64,000 nucleotides of DNA from contig NZ_CANMAX010000011.1 in assembly GCF_947495995.1 (NCBI RefSeq), positions 44,610 to 108,609 of the forward strand, in the 5' to 3' direction. The translations under genes were made by a program, and so were the position numbers. A model generated the notes under the pieces. That model ran no database searches. It worked only from the letters and a program-made list of their open reading frames with translations, and had not been told where the DNA came from. Positions 16,508 through 26,049 of this stretch are shown one piece after another. The stretch comes from an uncultured Tenacibaculum sp. (GTDB taxonomy: Bacteria > Bacteroidota > Bacteroidia > Flavobacteriales > Flavobacteriaceae). Numbering within the stretch: position 1 is the first letter of the stretch; each line of letters opens with the position of its first letter.

Positions 16508-18910
16508 TTATTTTGATGATTTAGAGATTTCTAAAAGTAATACTCCTTTAGATTTCAATTTAAAGTTCCCTCCTATCTCTAATCCGTTTATCATATTTTT
16601 TATAGCAATATTTTCTTCACCTTCTAAGCTAACTGTTAAATCTGCTGTGTTTTTTCCTAAATTCACTATTGACATTACATAACCATCTTCATTTTCTTTT
16701 TTTACTACTTTCCAAACACAACCTTTCCAATCTGTTCCGTTAGTTTCTGTTACAGATACTTTTCTATCTGTTTTAATTTCTGAAATAGCTAAATCTTTAA
16801 ACTCATTCAAGCTTGTATTATCTGCATAGATTAATTTTCCTTTACTAGCTAATAATTTTGTAGCACGTGTTTGTCCGTATTCATTTTTAGTCAAGCTCTC
16901 TTTAGAGTCAACAAGTATAACTCCACCTTTATCTAAGTAACTTTGTAAAGCTTTAAACTCATTATCGGTTACATATTGCGTTTTATACACTACAATAACA
17001 TCCCAATTTTTATGATCTTGTTTATTAATGATTTTCTCTGTTGCAAAACCAATATTAACCCCTTCAAAATACAACGATTCGTATAATTTTGATTGCTCCG
17101 TCATGTGATGATTTTTATTAATCGCTGAGGTTTCTGAATGAAAAATTCTCAACGGTCTTCTTTGATCTCTTAAAGCTAAAATTTCTTCAGAAAAACTATT
17201 TAAATCGTACATCACTTGAGAAACTTCGTTCACCACATGAGGTTGCATATTTGCTGAACCTGCGTATGAACCTGCCAAAGCTGGATCGAAGAAATTCAAT
17301 TCTCCTTCTAATCTATCTTCTGGAGAACCATCAGCATCTCTAGCCCAGAACCAAGACATACTCGCATCCATTCCATGTAAAGTTGCCAACCAAAAACTAC
17401 TTCTAACATAATCGATATCTGTATCTAATTCTCTAAACCCAGAAGTTGACAAGAAATGTCCTTCTGAATTAATATGCAGTTTATTTGGTGAAACTGATTC
17501 TTGAAAATCGTAAGAATGTGCTAATTCATTCCAATAAAAAGCGTACTTCTTTTCCCATTTTTCTGGTTGTTTGGCTCTGAAATTTCTTCCTCCTGTAATT
17601 TTCGCATCATCACCAATCATCGAAGTTAATTCTGTTAATGCTTCATAATCGATTCCATGAGAACGGTGATCGCCGATAAACATTTTGGCCATGATTTTAA
17701 TATGGGTATCAGCATCTGGATTTACACTACGTAATTCATTCTGTAAAAAAGTAAACCATTCGATACCTCTATCCATATTATAACGACACCAATCGTACCA
17801 TAATGCCGTTCCACGTTGAGCTGGATCCATAGGAATATCAATAGTAACTTCATTAAAACTTTTAAAACTACTGTTCCAGTTTTTATTGAACTCTTTTAAG
17901 TTACCATCGTATTTTTTTTCTAACCAAATTCTAAACTTATTTAAAGTATACGATGAAATTGAATTCATCTCTAAATACTTTTGAGTCCAATGTCCTTTTT
18001 CAGAAAACCAATGTGGTTCGTTAGATAAAATGTAACCTAAATCAGTAACTTTTTTCCCTTTTGTTACTTCTCCTGTTTTTTTAATTACTTTACTCCAAAC
18101 CTCTCTCAACAAAGGATTATCGACATCAAAACCTGTGAATAATGATCTTCCTTTTTCTATTTCAGGTTCTTGCTTTTTCATCCAATCAGGAACGCCCATA
18201 TTCCAAAGTAACAAGAAACCAATATTAGTATCTGGAACCTCTGTGATATAACTCAATAACGTTTCATCAAAAGTTCCATCTTCGTTTAACATGTACGGAT
18301 TACTAGGACGATCTTTATTTACATCGTATAAATGACTTCCTGTGTGATAAATTGCACCTAAATGATCGTTATAAATATTTTTATCGGTTAAAGGAGCTCC
18401 TACAGTTTTAGAAAAATAATCATGTAAAAAAACAGGTCTTCCATTATTTATCAATTTATTTTTTTCTACTGTAATATTATCCCAAGCGACTTTTTGTGCA
18501 GGTTTTCTAGTTACCTTTCCTTTTAAAATATTTTCTAAATCTTCAATTCCTTTATCAAGAATTTGAATTACTTTTTTTCTTTCAAAATCTGGTAAATCTT
18601 TAGCTAAAGTTTCTTTATCTGCTTCATATTTTTTATAGTAACCAAATAGTTTTTCGACTGCATCGTAATTTTCTTGATCCCAATTGGCAAACTTTAAAAA
18701 TTCTTTAGAAAACCATAAAACAGTTTCTTCTCTAGCTACATCTATTGATTTTTTCCTAGCATCATCTGTTAGTTTTTCTAATGTTTTAATCTTCTCTAAA
18801 GCTTCGCTTTCTAACTTATTTTTAGGTGTTGTTTTACAACCAAAACATAAAATTGTAAAAACTACTAAACTTAAAACCTTTAGTAGTTTTATTCGGTTTA
18901 TTAATCTCAT
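16508..18910 (-). CDS. GH-A clan beta-galactosidase-like lipoprotein (GH42/GH167-like)
   Basis: 800 residues with a lipobox at LCFGC (Cys25). After a helical N-terminal extension (about 35-140) comes a TIM-barrel glycosidase domain: acid/base candidate Glu298 in YILSNEPHW and nucleophile candidate Glu483 in LHINSEGHF. The latter part (ALRDQRRPLRIFHSETSAIN..., about 590 onward) resembles the trimerisation domain of GH42 enzymes. In known carrageenan loci, GH42 or GH167 enzymes remove beta-galactose from neocarrageenan oligosaccharides, which fits the neighbouring GH127, sulfatase and galE genes. Exact family not settled; a GH50-like assignment was also considered. Probably periplasmic or surface-attached. 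Confidence 0.7.
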   Translation of the reverse strand: MRLINRIKLLKVLSLVVFTILCFGCKTTPKNKLESEALEKIKTLEKLTDDARKKSIDVAREETVLWFSKEFLKFANWDQENYDAVEKLFGYYKKYEADKETLAKDLPDFERKKVIQILDKGIEDLENILKGKVTRKPAQKVAWDNITVEKNKLINNGRPVFLHDYFSKTVGAPLTDKNIYNDHLGAIYHTGSHLYDVNKDRPSNPYMLNEDGTFDETLLSYITEVPDTNIGFLLLWNMGVPDWMKKQEPEIEKGRSLFTGFDVDNPLLREVWSKVIKKTGEVTKGKKVTDLGYILSNEPHWFSEKGHWTQKYLEMNSISSYTLNKFRIWLEKKYDGNLKEFNKNWNSSFKSFNEVTIDIPMDPAQRGTALWYDWCRYNMDRGIEWFTFLQNELRSVNPDADTHIKIMAKMFIGDHRSHGIDYEALTELTSMIGDDAKITGGRNFRAKQPEKWEKKYAFYWNELAHSYDFQESVSPNKLHINSEGHFLSTSGFRELDTDIDYVRSSFWLATLHGMDASMSWFWARDADGSPEDRLEGELNFFDPALAGSYAGSANMQPHVVNEVSQVMYDLNSFSEEILALRDQRRPLRIFHSETSAINKNHHMTEQSKLYESLYFEGVNIGFATEKIINKQDHKNWDVIVVYKTQYVTDNEFKALQSYLDKGGVILVDSKESLTKNEYGQTRATKLLASKGKLIYADNTSLNEFKDLAISEIKTDRKVSVTETNGTDWKGCVWKVVKKENEDGYVMSIVNLGKNTADLTVSLEGEENIAIKNMINGLEIGGNFKLKSKGVLLLEISKSSK

Positions 18911-18942
18911 TATAACTTGTATTTGTTTTTACATCATCTGAA

Positions 18943-20517
18943 CTAAGCTTTTTCAGACTTCTTCATCAATTTTTGAATTTCTTCGATAGTTAAATTCTTT
19001 GTTTCTGGTAAGAATTTATAAAGTATTAAAAGCCCGACCGAAACGATACTTGCATAGAAAATAAAAATCGTGCTTGCTCCCATATTTTGTAATTGCCACG
19101 GAAAGAAGAATTGTACAATTGCACTTACTGTACTTGATATTAAAGCAAATAAAGGAATTGCAACTCCTCTTAAAGAAATAGGAAATATTTCTGATAATAA
19201 TACCCACATTATTGGTCCGATTGAGAAATTAAATGCAGCCACAAAACTTAATATTCCTAATAGAATAAGTAAGGCATTAATATTTGTAGCTTCTTTTAAT
19301 AATGCTCCAGAATTATCTCTTGCTGAAGTTTCTCCTAATACTTCCTTTATGGCTTCTTTAAACTCAGTATCGCTATTGTATTCTTTCCCAACTAAAACGG
19401 AAAGTTTATCGACATCTGGAATATCATTCATTTTACTGATAGCTTCATTCGTAACTTTATAAGTAGCCTGATTGAATCCGAATGCGCAAATTCCTAAACT
19501 TAGAATAATCCATATTAATCCTCCAACAACTAGCGGTCTTCTTCCTATTTTATCGATCAATGAAAGCGATAAAACAGTTGCTAATAATCCAATAACTCCT
19601 AACCAAATTGCGCTCGCAAAAGCTCCATCTGTTCCTAAACCAAGTTGTTCAAACATTGTAGAAGCATAAGTCATTATCGCATTGATTCCTGTTGATTGTT
19701 GAACGATAGCTAAGGTTAATGCTACGATACAAACAACTTTCATTGGTCCACTAAAAATTTCTTTTAATTGTGAAGTAGTTGATTTATTGTTATCTGCATT
19801 AGATACACTTTCTTTCATTTCCTGAATATGATCTTCTATTTCATTTTCAGGATATACTTTCGCTAAAGAACTTCTAGCCTCTTCTTCTCTGTTCTTATAA
19901 ATTAACCAAGCCGGACTTTTAGGAATTATAAATAAAAAAAAGAACCATAACACAGCAGGTAAAATTTCAATTCCTAACATCCAACGCCAACCAGTTTCAT
20001 CTAGATTAATAGCTGTTACCCAACCTGCATCTGTTCCCATTTGCTGTAAAATCCAGTAATTGATAAAATATGCAGCTGAAAATCCAATTCCAATATTGAT
20101 TTGTAACATTGAAACTAACTTTCCTCTTTGTTCTGGTGGAGCTATTTCTCCAACATACATAGAAGCTAACGTAATAGAACTAAAAGCTAATCCGCCTAAA
20201 AAACGTGCTAAAAATAATGTGGTGAATGATGTTGCTAGTGCAGATCCTATTGCAGAAATTATATACAATAAAGCAATTGTTTTTAATGTAGTTTTTCTAC
20301 CGTATGCGTTACTAGACCAAGCAGCTAATGGCAATGCAATTAAAACGCCTAAACCTGGGCCAAAACCTATGGCTCCAACTTCCCATTCGTTTAAATTAAA
20401 TTCAGCAGTAATAAATTTAAATCCTCCTGAAATTAACGCTGCATCTAATCCGAAGACAAAACCACCTAGAGCAACTATTGTTGCATATATAAATACATTT
20501 CTCTTATACGATTTCAT
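18943..20517 (-). CDS. MFS sugar porter
   Basis: 524 residues with about 12 membrane segments and the sugar-porter signatures: a first segment with GFVFGLDAALISGGF, GRKTTLK after segment 2, PKSPAWL at the end of segment 6, GINAIMTYASTMFE in segment 7, GRRPLV after segment 8 and PETKN at the C-terminus. An extra loop of about 60 residues (around 350-410) lies between segments 9 and 10, on the outer side. It probably carries galactose or anhydrogalactose by proton symport across the inner membrane. It sits between the GH127 and GH42/167-like genes in one operon. Confidence 0.88.
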   Translation of the reverse strand: MKSYKRNVFIYATIVALGGFVFGLDAALISGGFKFITAEFNLNEWEVGAIGFGPGLGVLIALPLAAWSSNAYGRKTTLKTIALLYIISAIGSALATSFTTLFLARFLGGLAFSSITLASMYVGEIAPPEQRGKLVSMLQINIGIGFSAAYFINYWILQQMGTDAGWVTAINLDETGWRWMLGIEILPAVLWFFFLFIIPKSPAWLIYKNREEEARSSLAKVYPENEIEDHIQEMKESVSNADNNKSTTSQLKEIFSGPMKVVCIVALTLAIVQQSTGINAIMTYASTMFEQLGLGTDGAFASAIWLGVIGLLATVLSLSLIDKIGRRPLVVGGLIWIILSLGICAFGFNQATYKVTNEAISKMNDIPDVDKLSVLVGKEYNSDTEFKEAIKEVLGETSARDNSGALLKEATNINALLILLGILSFVAAFNFSIGPIMWVLLSEIFPISLRGVAIPLFALISSTVSAIVQFFFPWQLQNMGASTIFIFYASIVSVGLLILYKFLPETKNLTIEEIQKLMKKSEKA

Positions 20518-20693
20518 AAAATCATTTCAAATTAATTTTAGTTTGTTTTCTGATAGATTTCAGAATATTTAGTTTCAAACTATTTTAAGTTTTTAAGAAT
20601 AATAGCAGCCTTACAGTACAAACTCTCTTGCATTATACTTCTATAAAATTTAATACGTAAAACTGCTAATCTTACATGGGGATTATAAAATTA

Positions 20694-22685
20694 TTACCAA
20701 ACAACAGGCATAAAGACTGTCATTTCAGCTTGTCCTCTATTACTCCATGCGAAATAAGGAACAAGATTCGTTTTATAAGAATTCCACTGAGGAGCTTTTA
20801 CTGTTTTGTACATTGAATTTGGATTATCACTACGTAACATTAATTCACTATTAATTGTAGTAACTCCACCTAAAAAATCTGGTTTAAATTCTGCTTCTAA
20901 AGCTTCTTTTCCGTTGATGTAAACATCTAAAATATTTGTATCCTTTGGTAAATCTGGAGATTCAACACAATATACAACCGGACCTCTTTTTACAGCAACC
21001 TGATTTCTTACCTCTTCAATACGTGGATGACCTTCTACAAAGTGAGTTTCCATAGGTAAGTTTATTGTAATTACATCTCCTGCATTCCATTCTCTGTTTA
21101 AAATTGCATAAGTACCAGAAATAATTTCTGCAGTAACTGTTTCTCCGTTAATAGAAATTGAAGCATTATTTACCCATTCTGGTATACGAACTAATATTTC
21201 AAATGCATCTGATTTACATTCATCTATTGTTAGATTGATGCTTCCTTCCCAAGGATAATTGGTTTCTTGAGTTACTTTTATCGAAGAACCGTCAAGTAAT
21301 TTTGTATCTAAAACACTACTTCCGAAAAGATTTACTACTAATCCGTTTTCTGATAAATTATATGCCCATTCTGAAACTCTAGCAATTGTACGTACTAAGT
21401 TAGGCGGACAACAAAAACATTCTAAATATGGTTTTCTTTCTGGAGTTTCTGTTACATCTTTATGTGCATCGTAATCTCTAGTATTGTTTACCATTCGTAA
21501 TGGATTTGCATAGAAATACTCTTTTCCTGATAAACTAATTCCAGAAAGCGCGCTGTTGTACATTACCAACTCTATAATATCTGCATATTTAGATTCTCCT
21601 TTAACTCCTAACATTCGATAACTAAACATGGCATTACAAAGATTTGCGCAAGTTTCGTTGTATGCTGTCATATTAGGCATCATATAATCATCAATAAAAC
21701 CTTCTTCGATCATATCTCTGTTCTTTGATGCTCCATAATGTGTTTGTCCGACTGCTCCAGTTACATACATTTTCTTCTGAGTTACACTTTCCCAAAGTCT
21801 ATCTAAAGCATCCAGTAATGCTTGCTCACCAGTTTCCGCATAAACATCTGTAGCTCCTGCATAATAATACAAAGCCAATACAGCGTGTCCAACAGGTTCT
21901 GTTGCATCACGAAGAGCAGTTCGCTCTTGCACCATATCTCCAATAGGATATCCTTCTGTTGTAGAATGATGTGCTACTTCGTATTTACCTCTATTGTTTA
22001 TAAAACGTTCTGCTAGTTCTAAATACTTTTTATCACCAACAGTTCTATATAATTTTACCAATCCCATAATTTGAGTTTGATTAAAACCAAAACGGCCATA
22101 ATGTTTGGTTTCAGGCATAAAAATGGTGTGTAATAAATCGGCATGTTTTATAGCAATATCCAAGAAATTTCTTTTTCCCGTAATTGTATAATGTGCACAA
22201 GCACTCAACAATAAATGCCCTGTGTTATACATTTCGTGATACTTTCTATTTTCGTAACGATCTGCATCTTCTCTTAGTTGGATTTGAGTTTGCAGATATC
22301 CGTCTTCTTCTTGTGCTTTTCCAATGATACTGATATACTCGTCAAGTTTTTCTAAGATCTTTTCATCTTTATTATGTCCGTAAACATAAATTTGCGCTTC
22401 CATGTATTTGTAAAAATCGCCATCGTGCCAATACATCCCTTTATGCTCTCCTGTTTTTTCTCCAGCAGCAATCTTAAAATTATTTAAAGCGTGACCTATA
22501 TCTCCGCATAATACATCTCCCATATAAGGAACCATAATATCTTCACAAAGCTTGAATTTATCTGCCCAAAAACCTGTGGTCCATTGACAATCTCCTAACT
22601 TAATTCCTTTAAACTTTGTATGAGTTGCAAATGCTTCTTTATTTGATGAAACCTGATCTTCTATACTTGTTGATTCTGTTATCAT
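20694..22685 (-). CDS. GH127 glycosidase, probable 3,6-anhydro-D-galactosidase
   Basis: 663 residues without a signal peptide, so probably intracellular. The Cys-rich motif CFCCPPN (423-429) and the Glu of YNETCANLC (Glu344) match the zinc-cysteine catalytic site of the GH127 (beta-L-arabinofuranosidase-like) family. An alpha/alpha-barrel core is followed by beta-sandwich segments. In the carrageenan regulon of Zobellia, a GH127 enzyme removes 3,6-anhydro-D-galactose from desulfated oligosaccharides. The DauA-D genes in this window make that the likely activity. The gap of 176 bases before the MFS gene shows no clear terminator. Confidence 0.85.
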   Translation of the reverse strand: MITESTSIEDQVSSNKEAFATHTKFKGIKLGDCQWTTGFWADKFKLCEDIMVPYMGDVLCGDIGHALNNFKIAAGEKTGEHKGMYWHDGDFYKYMEAQIYVYGHNKDEKILEKLDEYISIIGKAQEEDGYLQTQIQLREDADRYENRKYHEMYNTGHLLLSACAHYTITGKRNFLDIAIKHADLLHTIFMPETKHYGRFGFNQTQIMGLVKLYRTVGDKKYLELAERFINNRGKYEVAHHSTTEGYPIGDMVQERTALRDATEPVGHAVLALYYYAGATDVYAETGEQALLDALDRLWESVTQKKMYVTGAVGQTHYGASKNRDMIEEGFIDDYMMPNMTAYNETCANLCNAMFSYRMLGVKGESKYADIIELVMYNSALSGISLSGKEYFYANPLRMVNNTRDYDAHKDVTETPERKPYLECFCCPPNLVRTIARVSEWAYNLSENGLVVNLFGSSVLDTKLLDGSSIKVTQETNYPWEGSINLTIDECKSDAFEILVRIPEWVNNASISINGETVTAEIISGTYAILNREWNAGDVITINLPMETHFVEGHPRIEEVRNQVAVKRGPVVYCVESPDLPKDTNILDVYINGKEALEAEFKPDFLGGVTTINSELMLRSDNPNSMYKTVKAPQWNSYKTNLVPYFAWSNRGQAEMTVFMPVVW

Positions 22686-22758
22686 TATCTGCTATATTTT
22701 TATAAACATGTTGAATTTATCAGAGAAAACTTCAACATTAATTCTTTGATTCAGTTAT

Positions 22759-24192
22759 TTAATTTTTGATAGATTTTTTACTCTTGAAATCTGAAGTTTT
22801 TTCTTCTTTCTTCCAATAGTCATCCATTCTATCAATATCGTATTTCTCATAACTCTTTTTCAACATCCATCTTGGTCGTTCTAAAGTTAATTCCCACTCG
22901 AATAACTCTTTATACATTTCACGAAACAATTCTGGGTGTTCACTAGAAACATCGTATAATTCTTTTTCATCTTCTACAATATTAAACAACATCGCTGGAC
23001 GATCTGGAAATCGTATTAGTTTAAAGTCTCCTTTACGAATTGCTCCTCTTCCGTCTTTTCTCCAAAACAAAGTTTTATGAGGTCTTTTCGTATTCTGTCC
23101 CTTGATATAAGGAAGTAAGCTTACTCCGTCAATATCTTTAATCTTTGATACATCACCTCCACCAACTTCATAAAAAGTTGGTAATAAATCGAAAGTACTA
23201 ATCGGATATTTATAACTTGAGCTTACTTTATTTTTCTTCGGAAGCTTTAAAAGAAAAGGCACTCGAATACCGCCTTCTAAATGATTTGATTTTGTTCCAC
23301 TAAGCGGATAATTTACTGAAGCATTTTTATCTGAAGGTCCGCCATTATCATTTGTAAAAACAATTAACGTGTTATCATCTAAACCTAACTCTTTTAATTT
23401 ATCCATAATTCGACCACAAGCTCTATCTAAAGCTAAAGTCATTGCTGCAACTTCTTTTCGCTTTCCTTTTAATTTCGGAAACTTTTCTAAGTCTTCTTTT
23501 TTAGCATCCATTGGTGTATGCACAGCATTAAAAGAAACAAATGCAAAAAAAGGTTTCGATTTATTTTTCTCTATAAACTTTATCGTTTCATCAGCTAAAA
23601 AATCAGTCAGATACCCATTATGCTCCTGATAATTTTCAAATCCTTTTTCTAACCAATTCAATTTATCTTTTGGTAATTTCTTGTACGCAAAATAATCTCT
23701 TGCTCCTCCTCTAAATCCATAAAACTCATCGAATCCTCTTCGAGTAGGATGAAAACGATCTGCACCTCCAACATGCCACTTTCCATAAAAACCTGTTACA
23801 TAACCCAAACTCTGCATGTAATCTCCCATGGTTTTTTCTTCTAAAGACAATCCCATTTCTGCATTATCTTGAGCAGAAACTTTACTCATATATCCTGGCA
23901 CATTGTTTTCTTCGTAACCAAAACGTTGTTGATACTTCCCTGTTAACAAACCGGCTCTAGACGGACCACAAGTTGGGTCTGTAACATAAGCTTGTTTAAA
24001 CTGAATACTTTCTTTTGCCAACTTATCTAAGCTAGGAGTCAACATTTCTTTACTTCCTTGAAATCCGAAATCGTGATATCCAGCATCGTCTGCAAAAAGT
24101 AATATAATATTAGGTTTATCTTGAGCTTTAACAACAGCGGTTATCTGAATTGTAATTAACAAGAAAAGTATTTGTAAATGTTTTTTACTCAT
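22759..24192 (-). CDS. S1-family sulfatase (secreted)
   Basis: 477 residues from Met at 24192, chosen because it begins the signal peptide MSKKHLQILFLLITIQITAV; an ATG 7 codons upstream (24213) is possible. The sulfatase signature CGPSRAGLLTG has its formylglycine Cys at residue 75 and follows DPT. Metal and substrate motifs are visible: FADDAGYHDFG, GYVTGFYGKWHVGG and FTNDNGGPSDKN. It is the first gene of the minus-strand operon (sulfatase, GH127, porter, GH42/167-like, galE). It should remove a sulfate ester from carrageenan oligosaccharides in the periplasm; the position it attacks cannot be read from the sequence. The maturation enzyme is not in the window. Confidence 0.9.
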   Translation of the reverse strand: MSKKHLQILFLLITIQITAVVKAQDKPNIILLFADDAGYHDFGFQGSKEMLTPSLDKLAKESIQFKQAYVTDPTCGPSRAGLLTGKYQQRFGYEENNVPGYMSKVSAQDNAEMGLSLEEKTMGDYMQSLGYVTGFYGKWHVGGADRFHPTRRGFDEFYGFRGGARDYFAYKKLPKDKLNWLEKGFENYQEHNGYLTDFLADETIKFIEKNKSKPFFAFVSFNAVHTPMDAKKEDLEKFPKLKGKRKEVAAMTLALDRACGRIMDKLKELGLDDNTLIVFTNDNGGPSDKNASVNYPLSGTKSNHLEGGIRVPFLLKLPKKNKVSSSYKYPISTFDLLPTFYEVGGGDVSKIKDIDGVSLLPYIKGQNTKRPHKTLFWRKDGRGAIRKGDFKLIRFPDRPAMLFNIVEDEKELYDVSSEHPELFREMYKELFEWELTLERPRWMLKKSYEKYDIDRMDDYWKKEEKTSDFKSKKSIKN

Positions 24193-24280
24193 TATTCCGT
24201 TTTTATAAAACATACAATCACCAAATTTAGAATTTAAGCAACCATATTTATTAGTTAATTTTATCGCAACCTTATTATAT

Positions 24281-24322
24281 TTTACCCTCTTTTACCTACT
24301 TTTCACAAATAAGTAGGTAAAA
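24281..24322. promoter_or_regulatory. Divergent control region with 12-bp inverted repeat
   Basis: Between the divergent sulfatase and KDGal kinase operons lies a perfect inverted repeat, TTTTACCTACTT (24290-24301) and AAGTAGGTAAAA (24311-24322), with a 9-base spacer. Directly beside it is TTTACCC (24281-24287), the word found upstream of other units in the locus. It is a good candidate operator, for example for the LacI regulator encoded at 28214 or the AraC regulator at 35842. Confidence 0.6.
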
Positions 24323-24461
24323 TATTGTTATTAACAGGTAATATACACTTCTATCTCTTGCTTCATTTTTTATTGTTTTGTTGAGGTTATCCTTAACCGT
24401 ATTTACATGATTACAAAATCTTGTACAATAAACTAAAGCTCCAAACATAAAGTTGAACAAT

Positions 24462-25412
24462 ATGAAATCTAAATATTTTATTAGCTGTGATTGGGGAACT
24501 ACTAATTTCAGATTACGTGTAATTGAAACAGAAACTTTATCTATTCTTGAAGAAAGAACTTCGAATCTCGGTATTCGAGATTTATATGAATCATTTAAAA
24601 CTTCTTCAACAGTAACACAGGTTGATTTTTTCTCTGAGCATTTGAAAGAAGAAATTTTAAAACTCTCACAAAAATATCAAAATGAAATTATTGTAATTGC
24701 TGGAATGGCTTCTTCTAATATTGGAATGAAAAATTTGCCTTATGCTGATTTTCCTTTTCATGTTAATGGAAGCAATTTAAATGCTGAAAATCTGGAGACT
24801 TCAAACGGATTAAAAATCATTTTAATTTCTGGAGTAAAAAACAATTCTGGAATGATGCGCGGTGAAGAAATTCAGGCTATTGGATTATCAGAATATTTAG
24901 CATATGTAGAAAAAGGTATTCTTTTATTACCAGGCACACACAGCAAACATATTAGTTTTTCAAATCAGTTTTTTACAGATCTTAAAAACTTTATGACTGG
25001 TGAATTATTCGAAGTGATTGCTAACAACAGCATTTTAGCTAATTCTGTTATTAAAAGTCCTTGGAATTCTGAAAGAAAACAAGCTTTTAAAAATGGTGTT
25101 TCCGTAGGCATTAAAAACGAATTAGCATCAAATTTATTTAGTGTTCGAGTTAATGATGTACTTGAAAACAAGAATAAAAAAGATAATTATTATTACCTGA
25201 GCGGAATGCTTATAGGTGACGAGCTGCGTTATTTACAAAATACTGACACAAAAATATTTCTAGCAGCTTCAAATCCTATTTTTGAAATGTATAGAACTGC
25301 TCTTGAAACTATTATTCCCGAAAATCAACTTGTGCTTTTAGATGATTTAGCATTAAAAAATGCGCTTTTAATAGGACAGAAAAAAATACTCACGTTACAT
25401 GACACAAAATAA
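24462..25412 (+). CDS. dauC: 2-keto-3-deoxy-galactonate kinase
   Basis: 316 residues from the ATG at 24462; an upstream in-frame TTG at 24453 is less likely. The start of the fold, FISCDWGTTNFRLRV, is the phosphate-binding segment of the DgoK family. Further family segments are GMMRGEEIQ, LLPGTHSKHI and LSGMLIGDEL. It phosphorylates 2-keto-3-deoxy-D-galactonate made from 3,6-anhydro-D-galactose. It is the first gene of the plus-strand operon and overlaps the aldolase gene by 14 bases, so both pathway steps are translationally coupled. The same enzyme type serves galactonate use (dgoK), but the context favours the anhydrogalactose (Dau) pathway. Confidence 0.88.
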   Translation: MKSKYFISCDWGTTNFRLRVIETETLSILEERTSNLGIRDLYESFKTSSTVTQVDFFSEHLKEEILKLSQKYQNEIIVIAGMASSNIGMKNLPYADFPFHVNGSNLNAENLETSNGLKIILISGVKNNSGMMRGEEIQAIGLSEYLAYVEKGILLLPGTHSKHISFSNQFFTDLKNFMTGELFEVIANNSILANSVIKSPWNSERKQAFKNGVSVGIKNELASNLFSVRVNDVLENKNKKDNYYYLSGMLIGDELRYLQNTDTKIFLAASNPIFEMYRTALETIIPENQLVLLDDLALKNALLIGQKKILTLHDTK

Positions 25413-26049
25413 TTCATCTTTCTCTTGGGATCTATTTAATGAAGGTCCCGTAGTTGGAATCGTAAGAGGATTATCAAAAGAAATCACTCTGAATATTGCT
25501 AAAACTCTTTTAGAAGCAGAGTTCTATACACTTGAAGTTACTATGAATACAGAAGGTGCTTTGGAACTAATAAATGAATTAGCTAAACAGTTCCCTAAAT
25601 TGAATATCGGTGCTGGAACTGTATGCACTTTAGACGATTGTAAAAACGCTATTAAAGCTGGTGCTCAATTTATTGTTACTCCTATAATAGATGAAGACGT
25701 TATTACATATTGTGTTTCAGAAAACATTCCTGTTTTTCCTGGAGCTTATACTCCAACAGAAATTTATAAAGCTTGGTCTTTAGGTGCTTCTGCTGTAAAA
25801 GTATTTCCAGCAACTCAGTTAGGTTCAAAGTATATTAAAGATGTTTTAGCTCCTCTTAATGAAGTAAAATTACTTCCTACTGGAGGAGTTTCTAAAGATA
25901 ATATTACTTCATTTTTTAACGCTGGCGCTGTAGGTGTTGGTATGGGAAGTTCATTACTTCATAAAGAACATATAGCTGCACAAAATTTCACTGCTTTAAA
26001 AGAGCATTTTGTAGCTATCAAACAAGAAATTCAAGATTATACACAATGA
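25399..26049 (+). CDS. dauD: 2-keto-3-deoxy-6-phosphogalactonate aldolase
   Basis: 216 residues, class I KDPG/KDPGal aldolase. Family segments in order: LEVTMNTEGA (general Glu), GAGTVCTLDDC, FIVTPIID, FPGAYTPTEI, AVKVFPA (Schiff-base Lys) and LLPTGGV, with GVGMGSSL at the end. It splits the phosphorylated keto-deoxy sugar into pyruvate and glyceraldehyde 3-phosphate, the end of the anhydrogalactose route. It overlaps dauC by 14 bases and galK by 4, inside one operon. Confidence 0.92.
   Translation: MTQNNSSFSWDLFNEGPVVGIVRGLSKEITLNIAKTLLEAEFYTLEVTMNTEGALELINELAKQFPKLNIGAGTVCTLDDCKNAIKAGAQFIVTPIIDEDVITYCVSENIPVFPGAYTPTEIYKAWSLGASAVKVFPATQLGSKYIKDVLAPLNEVKLLPTGGVSKDNITSFFNAGAVGVGMGSSLLHKEHIAAQNFTALKEHFVAIKQEIQDYTQ

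Noticed and set aside
18684..24000. Several plus-strand frames opposite the porter, GH127 and sulfatase genes
   Set aside because: They lie wholly inside strongly supported minus-strand genes and show no domain or signal peptide.
24453..24461. Upstream TTG start for the KDGal kinase
   Set aside because: The ATG at 24462 directly precedes the conserved kinase fold and needs no rare start codon; the same reasoning was used at 35830 and 45346.
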